Shown here piece by piece: positions 25,231 through 34,472 of a stretch of DNA of 52,303 nt (its first letter is position 1; the number at the start of each line of letters is the position of its first letter). The DNA comes from Equadaptatus sp045642025 (GTDB lineage: Bacteria > Synergistota > Synergistia > Synergistales > Synergistaceae), in NCBI GenBank assembly GCA_045642025.1, contig JAZUIB010000042.1, positions 1 to 52,303 on the forward strand, read 5' to 3'. The notes beneath the pieces are model-generated. The model searched no databases. It saw nothing but the letters and a program-made list of their open reading frames with translations, and had not been told where the DNA came from. The position numbers were made by a program, and so were the translations under genes.

Positions 25231-25494
25231 TTATTTCCAACTACTACAGGAAATTGTGCCGATTGCGTATTTTGCATTGTCAAAACTGCTTTCGGCGGGA
25301 CATTTGTCACCATAGCTTTCCCTGTCAAACGCATATATCAGGATACAGTCATTGCCTGACGGTGATTCTGAAAAACAGCTCCAGTAAACTTTTGACGGGT
25401 CATAGTTTTCATCTTCTGTCATGTCTTCGATATGATAATTCCCTTTTTCACGATTAGCGACAACCTGCTTAATATACTCAGTACTCTGTTTCAT
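25231..25494 (-). CDS. Hypothetical small protein
   Basis: 87 residues, no signal peptide or membrane segment, acidic and Ser/Tyr-rich (YWSCFSESPSGNDCILIY). It has four Cys. ATG 25494 is chosen because aaggag lies about ten bases upstream; an ATG three codons earlier is too close to it. I do not recognise a family. It stands alone in an AT-rich decaying region, so it might be a remnant. Confidence 0.55.
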   Translation of the reverse strand: MKQSTEYIKQVVANREKGNYHIEDMTEDENYDPSKVYWSCFSESPSGNDCILIYAFDRESYGDKCPAESSFDNAKYAIGTISCSSWK

Positions 25495-26287
25495 TTGATT
25501 CATACTCCTTTTTATGTATTTTGTTTAGTGTATCAAACTTAATCGTTTAACAGTACCACAGTTTTTGCTGACTCTTTGTATCAAAATCCTCTCCTTTTAC
25601 CTATGCACTGCAATTTGTAGAAAACCTTAAATTCTTAGTAAAAATGCCTATTCTCACGCAAAAATTTGTGTAAGACTGTCCTACTTCAACCTTTTTCATC
25701 ATGTATAAGACTGTTTGTTATCACTTCCATGTGTATAGATGTTATAGAGCTAGTTTATTCTTTCTGTCAAAGCCTCTTCTTCCATAAATCCTGGTATTTA
25801 AAGTCTTTATATTTTTTCTGACACACACGAATTGTATCAAAAGGCACCGCAATCATTGCATCATCTATCAGTTGAGGTCACTTCCCAAAGTAAACCTTTT
25901 TTGCCAACTTTTCGGAAGGCTCGGATTATATTAAGGTTGCCGAAATTAGTTACCAACTCTACTATTCTCTCTCTTTGTATTATTTCGTATCTTATTTCTC
26001 TGAACTTTTTCTCCAACTCTTCTGTCGTGTCAAAACTGAGCGACAATACCGTATTTTTTCCTTTCATTATATATAGCATCCAGAACCTGTTCTCTTTCTT
26101 TCCGTGGTTTTATTCCACTTTTGGAAATCATCTCTCAATATTGTTTTTCTTTAAGATTATGCCTTTTCAAAATCACCTCAATATAATGTAATTATAAAAC
26201 AGGACATACCTGCCGTACAAGACTTTTTTGCAAAGAACTCATCACACATAAAAAGAGTCCGCAAACTCTGCAGACTCTCGTTATTTT
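25495..26287. other. AT-rich decaying region without a firm gene
   Basis: About 790 bases. The only candidate is a 72-codon minus-strand frame at 25861-26079 (an amphipathic Glu/Lys-rich helix around EELEKKFREIRYEIIQRER) with no ribosome site at its first ATG. An IS30-end-like string ttcccaaagtaaac lies at 25882-25895 within it. The rest shows frames broken by stops. I read it as decayed DNA. Confidence 0.5.
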
Positions 26288-26363
<76 letters not shown>

Positions 26364-26421
26364 GAACAACAAAGGAATTATAACGACTCGTACTTTTTCT
26401 GTCAATTGCTATTATATTATT

Positions 26422-26890
26422 ATGCACAAATTTAAACATTTCAAACATTTATTTCGTATTTCCTTATCACTTACATCACGTATGTACTATTGCTTTTCCG
26501 CACAGTACCTAGTTGTGCTCTCACACTGTACTGAACTGCTCTTACAACTTTCTGCAGTCCTCGACAACGATGCCGTTAATGTAGCGCAGGATAACGATGA
26601 ACTGCTAACCTGCTGTAAAGCGCTGATGTCGCTTTTCAAAACTGTAGGTTTTGGCTGGGAGTTGTCTTTGCTTGAAGGCTTTGAACAGATGCCGGAATGG
26701 GACGAGACGGACTATGTGACAGACTTTGCAAGTTTTTTCGGCAGTTCTTGCCGATATTACCGCAAATCTTGATGCTTTGCTTTCAGACGAACAGTACACG
26801 CAATTGCTTGACTGGCTCAAGCAGAGCAAAAAGTTGTCCCGGGCATATTTTCTTTTGCTCACCGCTATAGTCCTCAGCTACAACAGCTGA
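26422..26890 (+). pseudogene. Frameshifted hypothetical gene (poly-T slip)
   Basis: Frame one runs 116 codons and ends shortly after DYVTDFASFFG. At the T6 tract 26733-26738, removing one T joins it to a second open frame that reads SAVLADITANLDALLSDEQY and ends at TGA 26888-26890. The restored protein would be about 155 residues, helical and acidic, ending in a hydrophobic AYFLLLTAIVLSYNS tail. No family recognised and no ribosome site at the first ATG. A sequencing error, true decay or phase variation could each explain the shift. Confidence 0.55.
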
Positions 26891-27600
26891 GAAAAATCTT
26901 GGTAATCCGAAGATTAAATATAATGAAGGTACTTTGCAGAACAAGTCTTTTTCCTCTGCAATTGTGATATTTGACCTAAAGGATTTTAAAGGAAGGATTG
27001 CTCTTGCTAGGAATTTCGGTAGCCCTAAGCAAATTGTGCTTGCAACTATGGCAAATGAAACATACGGAACAGCTGCCACAATCAACGTAGGATATTTCAA
27101 CAATAACAGACCTGTTGACATTCTCAAAAACGAAGGTATCACAATTTATGGTATTACGGGGCACAAACGCGAAAGAGTACACTGGAGTGACGATGGTACA
27201 ATCTGTTTTATAAACGGCAGCGACACTGATTTTTTAAGAGTTAGGATGTCAAGGTATTTACTCAGGTACTGCAGGCAGGTTTGCGTCTTTTGAAAAATGG
27301 ACGGCGCAGCAACGACAACGAAAAACTTTCGGATATAATCATCAATCAAAGACATCCAAGAAGCATTATAGGAACAGTCGGGAATAAAATTTATCTGACC
27401 GTCATTGACGGACTCAACAATAAGCACAGTTGCGGAACAATAATTGAGGAAACAAACGCATACAACACCGTTTTAGGTATAAAAGAAACATTTAATTTTG
27501 TCGGCGAGGGCTCAAGTTCTCTCTGGTAGATGGGTAGAACTGTCACATAGCCTTCGAACAAGGGAACAGAATAACCAATATCATACGGCATTTTGTTTAC
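26871..27600 (+). pseudogene. Phosphodiester glycosidase (NAGPA domain) pseudogene
   Basis: The pieces read like the NAGPA/DUF2233 domain: ATINVGYFNN (family INGGYF), HWSDDGTICFINGSD, then after a frameshift near 27245 VFTQVLQAGLRLLKNGRR, IIGTVGNKIYLTVIDG, LGIKETFNFVGEGSSSLW (family NxDGGGSS). After a TAG at 27527-27529 the homology goes on (GRTVT-stop-PSNKGTE-stop-PISYGILFT), with in-frame stops where the family has other residues. One frameshift, several stops and a damaged DGGGS motif show that it is dead. The 5' end is also lost. Confidence 0.7.
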
Positions 27601-27632
27601 CCGTCCAGAATAGCAGTAAGTTTTTTAATTTT

Positions 27633-27665
27633 AAAGAAACAGGGGACGCTGTACGGCATCCCCTG
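27633..27665 (-). terminator. Terminator after the PepSY gene
   Basis: cagggga pairs with tcccctg on the minus strand, followed by tttcttt. It lies about 18 bases past the stop at 27683. Confidence 0.65.
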
Positions 27666-27682
27666 AGCGGTTGTATCTGTTT

Positions 27683-28183
27683 TTATTGCTTTTTTTCCCA
27701 AGAATATTTGCAGATTTCTCCGTTAGCTGCATTGATGTCATATTCATATTCCCAGCCATTGACAAAAAATTTGATTTCGTAAACTGAAATTATACCTTCA
27801 TGATCAAGTTCATAACCTACAGCTTCTGTTCTTTTTTTGGCATGTTTGAACGCAATTTCCTGTGCCTGTATGGGAGTTATGCTTTTCGTTGCAGGAATTT
27901 GTTTGAATTTCCAGCCGCTACGTTCTTTTGATTTTTCAATTATTTCTCCCGTTTCCGAAAGAACTTCGTATTCATATTTGTAACCGCCTGCCGTAAATTT
28001 CAGTTCATATTTCTGTCCGAAATCACCGAAATCAAGTTTTGTTTTTGTAAAATTCGCAGACGGAACTTTTGCATCAGCAAGCGCAATTTTTTGTGCCTGC
28101 TGCATTGAAACCGCCGCAAATGCCGCTGTTACCGCAAGGCAGAATACTACTGCCAACGCTAAAATTATAGATTTTTTGGTCAT
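27683..28183 (-). CDS. Exported protein with two PepSY domains
   Basis: 166 residues. A signal peptide (about 1-23, AVTAAFA-AV) precedes two PepSY repeats. The first (about 25-90) starts SMQQAQKIALADA and has YKYEYEVLSETGEII; the second (about 97-165) has PIQAQEIAFKHAKK and WEYEYDINAANGEI. PepSY proteins are periplasmic and are thought to inhibit or bind peptidases. The ATG has aaaggagagg upstream. Monocistronic. Confidence 0.93.
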   Translation of the reverse strand: MTKKSIILALAVVFCLAVTAAFAAVSMQQAQKIALADAKVPSANFTKTKLDFGDFGQKYELKFTAGGYKYEYEVLSETGEIIEKSKERSGWKFKQIPATKSITPIQAQEIAFKHAKKRTEAVGYELDHEGIISVYEIKFFVNGWEYEYDINAANGEICKYSWEKKQ

Positions 28184-28251
28184 ATGTCTCCTCTCCTTTT
28201 ATAGTTAAATCTTTCAGACAGATTATAGCACTTATTGCAAACTACGGACTG

Positions 28252-28668
28252 TTATCCTCTGTGCGGTGCCGCTGTTCCGCTGCTACGACGTATGTGTCTG
28301 CCTTCTTTGTCTGCTTCGAAATAGTCTCGAAGCATTCCGACAATAAAATATTCACCTTCCGGCACAGGATAAAATTTGCCGCTTGTACGCGCACGAATCT
28401 GCGGTCCGCTGAAATTGCCGAGCCCCTTTGGAAAACAATGTCCAAAGAGAAAAAGGTTTTCGTCTTTCATGCTACGCGCGAAGATTTCTCTGCCTGCCGG
28501 CACCATTTCAGCATCAATAAAAAGCATTTTCTCAACGGCCGCAATCATTTTTTTCCCAGTTGCTTCAGCCTCCGGTACATTTGTATCATCAAGCTCGTAC
28601 CAAAACAAATCAGGCCCGGGGACTTTTTTAGGTTGCACTGCTTTACGCTTGATTTTCTCGTCTGCCAT
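28252..28668 (-). CDS. Hypothetical cytoplasmic protein
   Basis: 138 residues with a Lys-rich N-terminus, then a domain containing GPDLFWYELDDTNVP, a MLFIDAEMVPAGREIF segment and a FYPVPEGEYFIVG segment. No signal peptide or membrane segment. The sequence reads like a real small domain protein but I do not recognise the family. It lies 34 bases after the prepilin peptidase gene on the same strand and may be the last gene of the LpxL-PilD unit. Confidence 0.7.
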   Translation of the reverse strand: MADEKIKRKAVQPKKVPGPDLFWYELDDTNVPEAEATGKKMIAAVEKMLFIDAEMVPAGREIFARSMKDENLFLFGHCFPKGLGNFSGPQIRARTSGKFYPVPEGEYFIVGMLRDYFEADKEGRHIRRSSGTAAPHRG

Positions 28669-28702
28669 AATCTAACCCTCCGCTAATTGCAATGTTGATA
28701 TT

Positions 28703-29476
28703 CTAAAACGGCACGTCTGCCGTTATGCCAAACCAAGTGAATACCGCTGGATATATTATAAGCGAAAAAAGCGCACCTGCAGCAAGAAACGGTACAAGAG
28801 GCAATGCTGTTTTCCGTGTTGCCTGTTTCATAAGTAGCAGCACCATCGCAAAACAGCCACCGCCCAAGAATGCGCAATACAAACCAAGGATTGTCATTTT
28901 TAAACCTAAAAGAGCTCCGAAACCAATAATAAAGTACACATCCCCAAGTCCCATACCTTTCTTCTGACTTGCAAGATATATGACCAACATAAGTACCCCC
29001 CCCACCAACACACCGTAAATTCCGTCCCAAAATGCTGTGTTCCCACAGAAAATACCCCTGACCGCAAGTCCGCACACGGCAGAGGCCAATGCCCAACTGT
29101 CATACACATACCCGCTTTTCAAGTCTGTGTATGCTGAAAACAGCAAAAACAGAAACGCTGTATGGCAAATAAGCAATGCCGGCGTAAAACAGAAACGAAG
29201 TGCAAAAAAGGCGCCGCAGAAGACACCAATAAGTTCAACAATCAGACATTGTACCGGTATCTTTGCTCCGCAGTAGCTGCATTTTCCTTTAAGTACAATA
29301 TAAGAAAACAGCGGCAGCAGTTCGTAGACGGCAAGTGTTTTTCCACACGCAGCACATGCAGAGCGTTCTGCACCCCACCACTTTTTTTCTTTCAGTGTTC
29401 TTTCGGCAGCAGCAAGTACAAAGGATGCGGTACAGGCTGCAAAATATGCACTGATAATTGTAAGCGTAATGGTCAT
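28703..29476 (-). CDS. pilD: Type IV prepilin peptidase
   Basis: 257 residues with about seven or eight membrane helices. The cytoplasmic zinc-binding loop has Cys41-x2-Cys44 and Cys66-x2-Cys69, and the two catalytic Asp lie in AYTDLKSG (Asp118) and MGLGDVYFI (about 178). It cleaves and N-methylates prepilins at the inner membrane. No pilin genes are in the window. The start overlaps the acyltransferase stop by four bases (ATGA). Confidence 0.95.
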   Translation of the reverse strand: MTITLTIISAYFAACTASFVLAAAERTLKEKKWWGAERSACAACGKTLAVYELLPLFSYIVLKGKCSYCGAKIPVQCLIVELIGVFCGAFFALRFCFTPALLICHTAFLFLLFSAYTDLKSGYVYDSWALASAVCGLAVRGIFCGNTAFWDGIYGVLVGGVLMLVIYLASQKKGMGLGDVYFIIGFGALLGLKMTILGLYCAFLGGGCFAMVLLLMKQATRKTALPLVPFLAAGALFSLIIYPAVFTWFGITADVPF

Positions 29477-30333
29477 TCGTAGTTCACCGTTTCTTTAAAC
29501 CGCTTATGCAACCACAACCATTGTTCAGGCGTTTCCTGCACCCACTTTTCGATGACTCTATTTGCTTTAAGGGTAATGTCATATATTGTTTCTTCACGTG
29601 TAGCAAGTTTTTTCCATTTAATCGGTGGTTGAAATTCCATTTTGAATTTATATGGCGCAAGGCGCACAGAACGCCCTGGAATAATCGCCGCTTTTGTCAG
29701 CCAAGAAAACACAGCAAGCCCTTGCGGAGTTGAAACATATTGTCCGAATAATGGTACAGTTATACCATCACCGCCGCCGTGCTGATCAGAAACTATTCCG
29801 ACAAGTCCGTTCTTTTTAAGGATTGAAGCGGCTCGTGTCATCGGTTCATTGGTCCCAAGTATCCTAAGACCTGATGTTGCGCGCAGTCTTCCTATAAGTT
29901 CTTTCTGGAACAAACTTTTATTATATTGTGCAATTCCCCATGCACCATAGTTATACCCTATCCATGCAGCAGCATGCTCCCAGTTACCTATGTGCGCCGT
30001 AAGAAAAAGCACTCCATGTCCTTGTCCAAGTGCTTCATCTATATAGTGTTTGCCTTCGGTTTCAACAGTCCATGTATTTATAAGTTCAGGATTATTCTGC
30101 CAGCCAAACATTTCTGCCCCTGTCCAGGCAAGACTTTCAAGACTTTCTCTGTACATCTGTTTCTTGTGTTCCTCAGTAATATTGGGGAACACCGCAACCA
30201 TATTTTTTACAGCCGCTTTATAACGCGGTTTTGTAAGTCCCGCACACCAGAGCACTGTACTGACAAGCAAATTTGTTCTGCCTCCGGGTTTTATTCTTTT
30301 AAGCACGGATAACACCGCCTCAACTTTGTCCAT
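29473..30333 (-). CDS. LpxL-family lipid A acyltransferase
   Basis: 286 residues. HX4E catalytic motif at 114-119 (HIGNWE), plus SDQHGGGDGITVPLFG and the conserved C-terminal EQWLWLHKRFK. These enzymes add secondary acyl chains to lipid A at the cytoplasmic face, which supports a diderm cell with LPS. The ATG at 30333 follows aggagg; the upstream ten codons are unlikely. It is coupled to the prepilin peptidase gene downstream. Confidence 0.93.
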   Translation of the reverse strand: MDKVEAVLSVLKRIKPGGRTNLLVSTVLWCAGLTKPRYKAAVKNMVAVFPNITEEHKKQMYRESLESLAWTGAEMFGWQNNPELINTWTVETEGKHYIDEALGQGHGVLFLTAHIGNWEHAAAWIGYNYGAWGIAQYNKSLFQKELIGRLRATSGLRILGTNEPMTRAASILKKNGLVGIVSDQHGGGDGITVPLFGQYVSTPQGLAVFSWLTKAAIIPGRSVRLAPYKFKMEFQPPIKWKKLATREETIYDITLKANRVIEKWVQETPEQWLWLHKRFKETVNYE

Positions 30334-30429
30334 GTTTTTCCTCCTGTAAATAAGTAATAACATTATAGCCTGAATACGGCGATTATGTTAAAATTAACCG
30401 TGAAAGAATTATCCTAAGGGGGGATTTAT

Positions 30430-30867
30430 ATGGCTGCGCCTATGCAGATTAGTCTTGAAGAAATAATCGGAATGCTTGTTCAGCGCGTTGAAGCCCTTAC
30501 GGCTAATGATGAAAACACCAAAACAAAATCAAACATCATTAACCGCGTTCTTTACAAAAAGGGGATCATTACTGATGAAGATATTAGGGAATCGGTAAAA
30601 GAAGAATACCGTATGCTTAAAGCGCTTGGCGGAATTGCAGAAGAACCAACCGAAGAAGTCTATGACACTGTTACCCAAGGCATAACAGAATGGCTTAAAG
30701 GCGACACAGATGCAATTAAAAAGACTATGGAACAATACAAGCAGAAAGTCGAACAGATGATGCGTGAAGCAGAAGCAAAAAAGCCTAAAATTGAAGTCGC
30801 AAATGCAAATGTTCTTAATGAATTAGACAATCTTAACAACAAAAACGGTGGTAAACTTATTATCTGA
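30430..30867 (+). CDS. Hypothetical helical protein
   Basis: 145 residues, acidic and helical. The first 40 residues form an amphipathic helix (LEEIIGMLVQRVEALTANDE), then YKKGIITDEDIRESVKEEYRMLKAL looks like a small helical domain, followed by a Lys/Glu-rich coiled stretch. It has no signal peptide. A strong ggggggat site precedes the ATG. The family is not recognised. It has its own terminator. Confidence 0.8.
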   Translation: MAAPMQISLEEIIGMLVQRVEALTANDENTKTKSNIINRVLYKKGIITDEDIRESVKEEYRMLKALGGIAEEPTEEVYDTVTQGITEWLKGDTDAIKKTMEQYKQKVEQMMREAEAKKPKIEVANANVLNELDNLNNKNGGKLII

Positions 30868-30886
30868 TCTCCTAAAATTTGCCAAC

Positions 30887-30920
30887 TAAAAACGGGACTC
30901 ATAAAAAGTCTGTTTTTTTG
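30887..30920 (+). terminator. Terminator
   Basis: An imperfect stem (aaaacgggact with agtctgttttt) followed by a T-run, past the stop at 30867. The convergent histidine kinase gene ends at 30947. Confidence 0.55.
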
Positions 30921-30946
30921 TGTTTTTCGTAAAATCAAGTTAAAAG

Positions 30947-31834
30947 TTAATCTGTATTAAGTTCACATATAACTTTTGTTCCGTACCCTTGGTAAGACTC
31001 TATTCGGCATTCCCCGCCAATGAGTCTCATTCTCTCATACATATTGGAAAGTCCTCTGTGACCAGTTGTGCGGACTTTCTTGAGATCGTCCGGTACATCA
31101 AAACCCTTGCCGTCATCTTCGATTTCCATGCGGACAAAATCTTCACCTTTTATGAGTCTGATATATATGTTCTGTGCCTCTGCATGCTGTGCCGTGTTTG
31201 AAAGCGCCTGCTGCGCTACGCGGAAGAAAGAAATAATCTGGTCTTTGTTCAAATCGACATCTTCAAGGTCTGTTGTGTAAATATTTATGCCGTAGAGCCT
31301 TGAACGGCGGTCTGCAAGCTCAATTAGCGACTGATGAAGCCCCAGTTCAAGCCAGGGGGGGGTGAGGTTGTTGCAGACTTCGCGAAGTTCGTGTACCGCT
31401 GCCATTGAAACAGATTCTGCTTCTTTGAGCCGCTGAGTTGCCTCCTCTTGGCTGTTTGCGAGCGAGATTAAACGTAAACGCTGAATGAGAGCCGTAACCT
31501 CCTGCAGCGGACCATCATGAATTTCTCTTGCAAGTCCCGCGCGTACCTCTTCTTGCGTTTTGATGATGTCGCTAAGGTAGAGTCTGTTTAGATTTGTGTT
31601 TTCCGTCCATGACCATTGCCAAAGCCTGTAAAGCAGAAAGGCGCTTAAGGCAATCAGCAGCGTTATCGAAGCAAGCATTCCTATGGCAAACCATTTTGTT
31701 TTCATTGTGGGTTTGTAATAACACTGGAAGGTGTACCATACAAGCACGAGGGCAATAACCAGCGGAACGGCTACACCGATACTTTTCCGTAACAGGATTC
31801 GGTCTTTTATGGACGGAATGTATGAGAATTTCAT
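30947..31834 (-). CDS. Sensor histidine kinase, NarX/DesK-type
   Basis: 295 residues. Two membrane helices (about 18-36 and 49-71) with a very short outer loop are followed by a HisKA_3 dimer domain with His106 in REIHDGPLQEV and a HATPase (EIEDDGKGFD, GHRGLSNMYERM). With almost no periplasmic domain it probably senses membrane state or a partner. It phosphorylates the response regulator encoded just upstream. The ATG overlaps the regulator stop by one base (TAATG), so the pair is coupled. Confidence 0.94.
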   Translation of the reverse strand: MKFSYIPSIKDRILLRKSIGVAVPLVIALVLVWYTFQCYYKPTMKTKWFAIGMLASITLLIALSAFLLYRLWQWSWTENTNLNRLYLSDIIKTQEEVRAGLAREIHDGPLQEVTALIQRLRLISLANSQEEATQRLKEAESVSMAAVHELREVCNNLTPPWLELGLHQSLIELADRRSRLYGINIYTTDLEDVDLNKDQIISFFRVAQQALSNTAQHAEAQNIYIRLIKGEDFVRMEIEDDGKGFDVPDDLKKVRTTGHRGLSNMYERMRLIGGECRIESYQGYGTKVICELNTD

Positions 31835-32484
31835 TACTGTTCTTCTGCGATCAGTTCGTCAAGCGTTACCATGCCATATTTAATTGCAAGCAACATCGCT
31901 TCTGTTTTGTTTTTTGCCCCGAGTTTATCATAAATTGAAGCAAGATGCGTCTGAACCGTCCGTTCGCTGATATAAAGCCTGGATGCAATTTCTTTACCGG
32001 AAAGTCCTATGGCGGCAAGTTTCAAAACCTCGCGCTCACGTGATGAAACAGCATCTGCCGGAAAATTATCTTTATTAACTGCTGCCGAAACTTCACTATC
32101 AAGATATACACCACCCTTCGCAACCGTACGAATAGCATACGCAAGCGAATCAGGGTCCACAGTTTTCAGCACATAACCGCGCGCACCGGCACGCAGCGAA
32201 GCAATTACATACTGCTGAGCATCATAAGAAGTAAGCATAAGCGTTCTGACATTGAGCTTTGCTTCCTGTATCTCTCTGGCAAGGCTGACTCCATCAAGTT
32301 TAGGCATACGAATATCAAGCAAGGCAACCTGGGGCTGTAGTGTTTTTATCCCCTGCCATGCCGCTTCTCCATCAGCGTATTCGCCTATTACAGAAAAATC
32401 TGGTATAGCATTGAGGAATGTTTTCATACCTTCCCTCGTCAGCGGATGGTCGTCTGCAAGAACTATTGTAATTTTATCTGCCAC
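31834..32484 (-). CDS. Response regulator, NarL/FixJ family
   Basis: 216 residues. Receiver domain (about 4-120) with the acidic pair DD11-12, phospho-acceptor Asp57 (LLDIRMP), Thr/Ser near 85 (LTSYD) and Lys in YVLKTVD. A LuxR-type HTH follows (about 150-210, SSREREVLKLAAIGLSGKEI). The GTG at 32484 is preferred because ggag lies eight bases upstream; a TTG six codons earlier is also open. Partner of the kinase downstream. Confidence 0.95.
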   Translation of the reverse strand: MADKITIVLADDHPLTREGMKTFLNAIPDFSVIGEYADGEAAWQGIKTLQPQVALLDIRMPKLDGVSLAREIQEAKLNVRTLMLTSYDAQQYVIASLRAGARGYVLKTVDPDSLAYAIRTVAKGGVYLDSEVSAAVNKDNFPADAVSSREREVLKLAAIGLSGKEIASRLYISERTVQTHLASIYDKLGAKNKTEAMLLAIKYGMVTLDELIAEEQ

Positions 32485-32728
32485 AGCAAGCACTCCAATC
32501 AAGATTTAATTCAAATTTATGCTGAATATTATATAGGTCATAAAATCGCTTTGGAATAAGTAATTTACGCAGAAATTATATGTATCATATGTATCTCTAA
32601 TTGATAAATAAAAGTCAGTGTTCTAATACTCATTTATACCTAAAATTTTAATGCTGCAACAATATATACCTTCTCTTGAGAATGATATGACAAATATAGG
32701 GTCAAGCTTAACCACATGCTGATTTCTC
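32485..32728. other. Divergent intergenic region
   Basis: AT-rich DNA between the response regulator gene and ilvE. It must hold the minus-strand promoter of the two-component system. No RNA structure or T-box-like element recognised. Confidence 0.5.
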
Positions 32729-32757
32729 TTGCTTACAGTCTGTTGCTGTACTATAAT
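32729..32757 (+). promoter_or_regulatory. Promoter of ilvE
   Basis: -35 TTGCTT (32729-32734), 17-base spacer, perfect -10 TATAAT (32752-32757). The expected start is about 48 bases before the ATG. Confidence 0.6.
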
Positions 32758-32811
32758 TCCAGTTAGGAAATTAAGTTATATTTATACATCTTCACATTGG
32801 AGGGGTTTTTT

Positions 32812-33879
32812 ATGGCAATTAATGTTACAACAGTTCAGAATCCTGGTAAATGCCCGGAAAACATTAGTGATATCGGTTTTGGAACACTATTCGCAGACCA
32901 CATGTACATCTGCGACTACTCACCCGAAAAAGGCTGGTATGACGCACGCATAGTACCATTCGGACCGTTCTCAATTTCACCTGCATCACAGGTGCTTAAC
33001 TATGCACCGGAAATCTTTGAAGGTATGAAAGCATATCGCACGGCAGAGAACAAAATCCAGCTTTTCCGTCCCGAAGAAAACATTAAGCGTATGCAGCGTT
33101 CCGCAGAACGTCTCTGCCTCCCACAGATGGATGCCAACCTCTTCATGGAAGCACTGAAAGAGATAGTCAAACTTGATCAGGCATGGGTGCCTAATGGATT
33201 CGGTACGTCGCTTTACATCCGACCGATCGAATTCGCAAATGATATACATCTTGGCGTTAAAACACCCCGAAACTGCATTTTCACAATTATTACAAGCCCG
33301 GTTGGCAGCTATTTCAAAGAAGGTGTCAATCCAGTTCGCATGATGATTGAGCCCGAGGACGTTCGTGCGGTGCGCGGCGGCACAGGTTACACAAAATGCG
33401 GCGGCAACTATGCATGCTCACTTCGTGCCGGCGAACAGGCAGCGCAGAAAGGTTTTGCCCAAGTGCTTTGGCTTGATGCCATCGAAAAGAAATATATAGA
33501 AGAAGGCGGCGGCATGAACGTCATGTTCAAGATTGATGGAAAAGTCATTACCCCGATGCTCACTGGTTCAATTCTTCCGGGTATCACAAGAATGTCAATT
33601 CTCGAAATCATGAGAAGCGAAGGCATTCCGTGCGAAGAACGCCTTATCAGCGTTGACGAAATCCGCGAGGCAGCACGCAACGGCAAACTTGAAGAATGTT
33701 TCTGCTGCGGAACTGCTGCAGTTGTAGGTCCTATCGGTGAGCTTGACCTCGGCGATGAAAAATTTATCATCAACGACTTCAAAACCGGCCCGATGGCACA
33801 GCACCTGTATGATACACTTACAGGCATTCAGTGGGGTAAAATAGAAGACAAATTTGGCTGGACAGTTCCTGTCTGCTAA
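32812..33879 (+). CDS. ilvE: Branched-chain amino acid aminotransferase
   Basis: 355 residues, the size of the IlvE type II (eukaryotic-like) group. PLP lysine is K195 in GYTKCGGNYA. FEGMKAY (about 70-75), YIRPIEFA and EECFCCGTAAVVGPIG are the expected substrate- and cofactor-binding blocks. It transfers the amino group between branched-chain amino acids and 2-oxoglutarate. The ATG at 32812 follows ggaggg; an upstream in-frame start adds only five residues. Monocistronic. Confidence 0.97.
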   Translation: MAINVTTVQNPGKCPENISDIGFGTLFADHMYICDYSPEKGWYDARIVPFGPFSISPASQVLNYAPEIFEGMKAYRTAENKIQLFRPEENIKRMQRSAERLCLPQMDANLFMEALKEIVKLDQAWVPNGFGTSLYIRPIEFANDIHLGVKTPRNCIFTIITSPVGSYFKEGVNPVRMMIEPEDVRAVRGGTGYTKCGGNYACSLRAGEQAAQKGFAQVLWLDAIEKKYIEEGGGMNVMFKIDGKVITPMLTGSILPGITRMSILEIMRSEGIPCEERLISVDEIREAARNGKLEECFCCGTAAVVGPIGELDLGDEKFIINDFKTGPMAQHLYDTLTGIQWGKIEDKFGWTVPVC

Positions 33880-33897
33880 ACACAACAATAAACTATA

Positions 33898-33937
33898 AAC
33901 ACTAAAAACTCCGGAGCAATCCGGAGTTTTTAGTGTT
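33898..33937. terminator. Bidirectional terminator
   Basis: aacactaaaaactccgg pairs fully with ccggagtttttagtgtt around agcaat. It lies between convergent ilvE and the MazG-like gene. Confidence 0.9.
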
Positions 33938-33973
33938 AAACATACTTTCTGTAACAATTAACAACTCTCTAGT

Positions 33974-34435
33974 TTAGTGTTTATTACGCAGTTTTTCGGC
34001 AAAATCCGCGCCTTTTTTGTAATCAACCAGATCGTCAAGTTTTGGTTTAAAATAGTTTGGTCCCTTGGCAACCTTACCATTGGCGTAGTAAACAGGTTTT
34101 CCGTCTTCACCGAGTTTACTCATATTGCTTTCGTAAATACGGTACATGGCTTCGTTAATATCCATACCAAGCAGATTGGCCATTCCAATTTCAACAACGC
34201 AAAGGTCGCCAAGAGCATCAATGATTTCAATGTTCTGTTTTTTGAATTCTTCGGAATCCGTTTTGTCTTCTTCATACATTTTTGCCACATTTTCCGCAGC
34301 AACTTTGAGTTCGTTAAACTCTTCCTCTATCAGCATTATACGGTGTTTGATAAGTTCGGTAATATTTTCTTTCGGTTTTTCAAATTTTTCCTGAAATTCT
34401 CTTACAAATGCAACCCAGTCATGATTTTGCGCCAT
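33974..34435 (-). CDS. MazG-like nucleotide pyrophosphohydrolase
   Basis: 153 residues, all helical. EEEFNELK (about 37-44) and EIIDALGDLCVVEIG (about 71-85) form the EExxE...ExxD-type magnesium site of MazG/phosphoribosyl-ATP pyrophosphohydrolase-like enzymes. It likely hydrolyses a nucleoside triphosphate to a monophosphate; the exact substrate is unclear. ATG 34435 has aaggag eight bases upstream. The C-terminus (YYANGKVAKGPNYFKPKL) resembles phage and bacterial MazG-like proteins. Confidence 0.82.
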   Translation of the reverse strand: MAQNHDWVAFVREFQEKFEKPKENITELIKHRIMLIEEEFNELKVAAENVAKMYEEDKTDSEEFKKQNIEIIDALGDLCVVEIGMANLLGMDINEAMYRIYESNMSKLGEDGKPVYYANGKVAKGPNYFKPKLDDLVDYKKGADFAEKLRNKH

Positions 34436-34472
34436 ATCAGCCACTCCTTGTTTGTTTTATGTGTTAACGGTT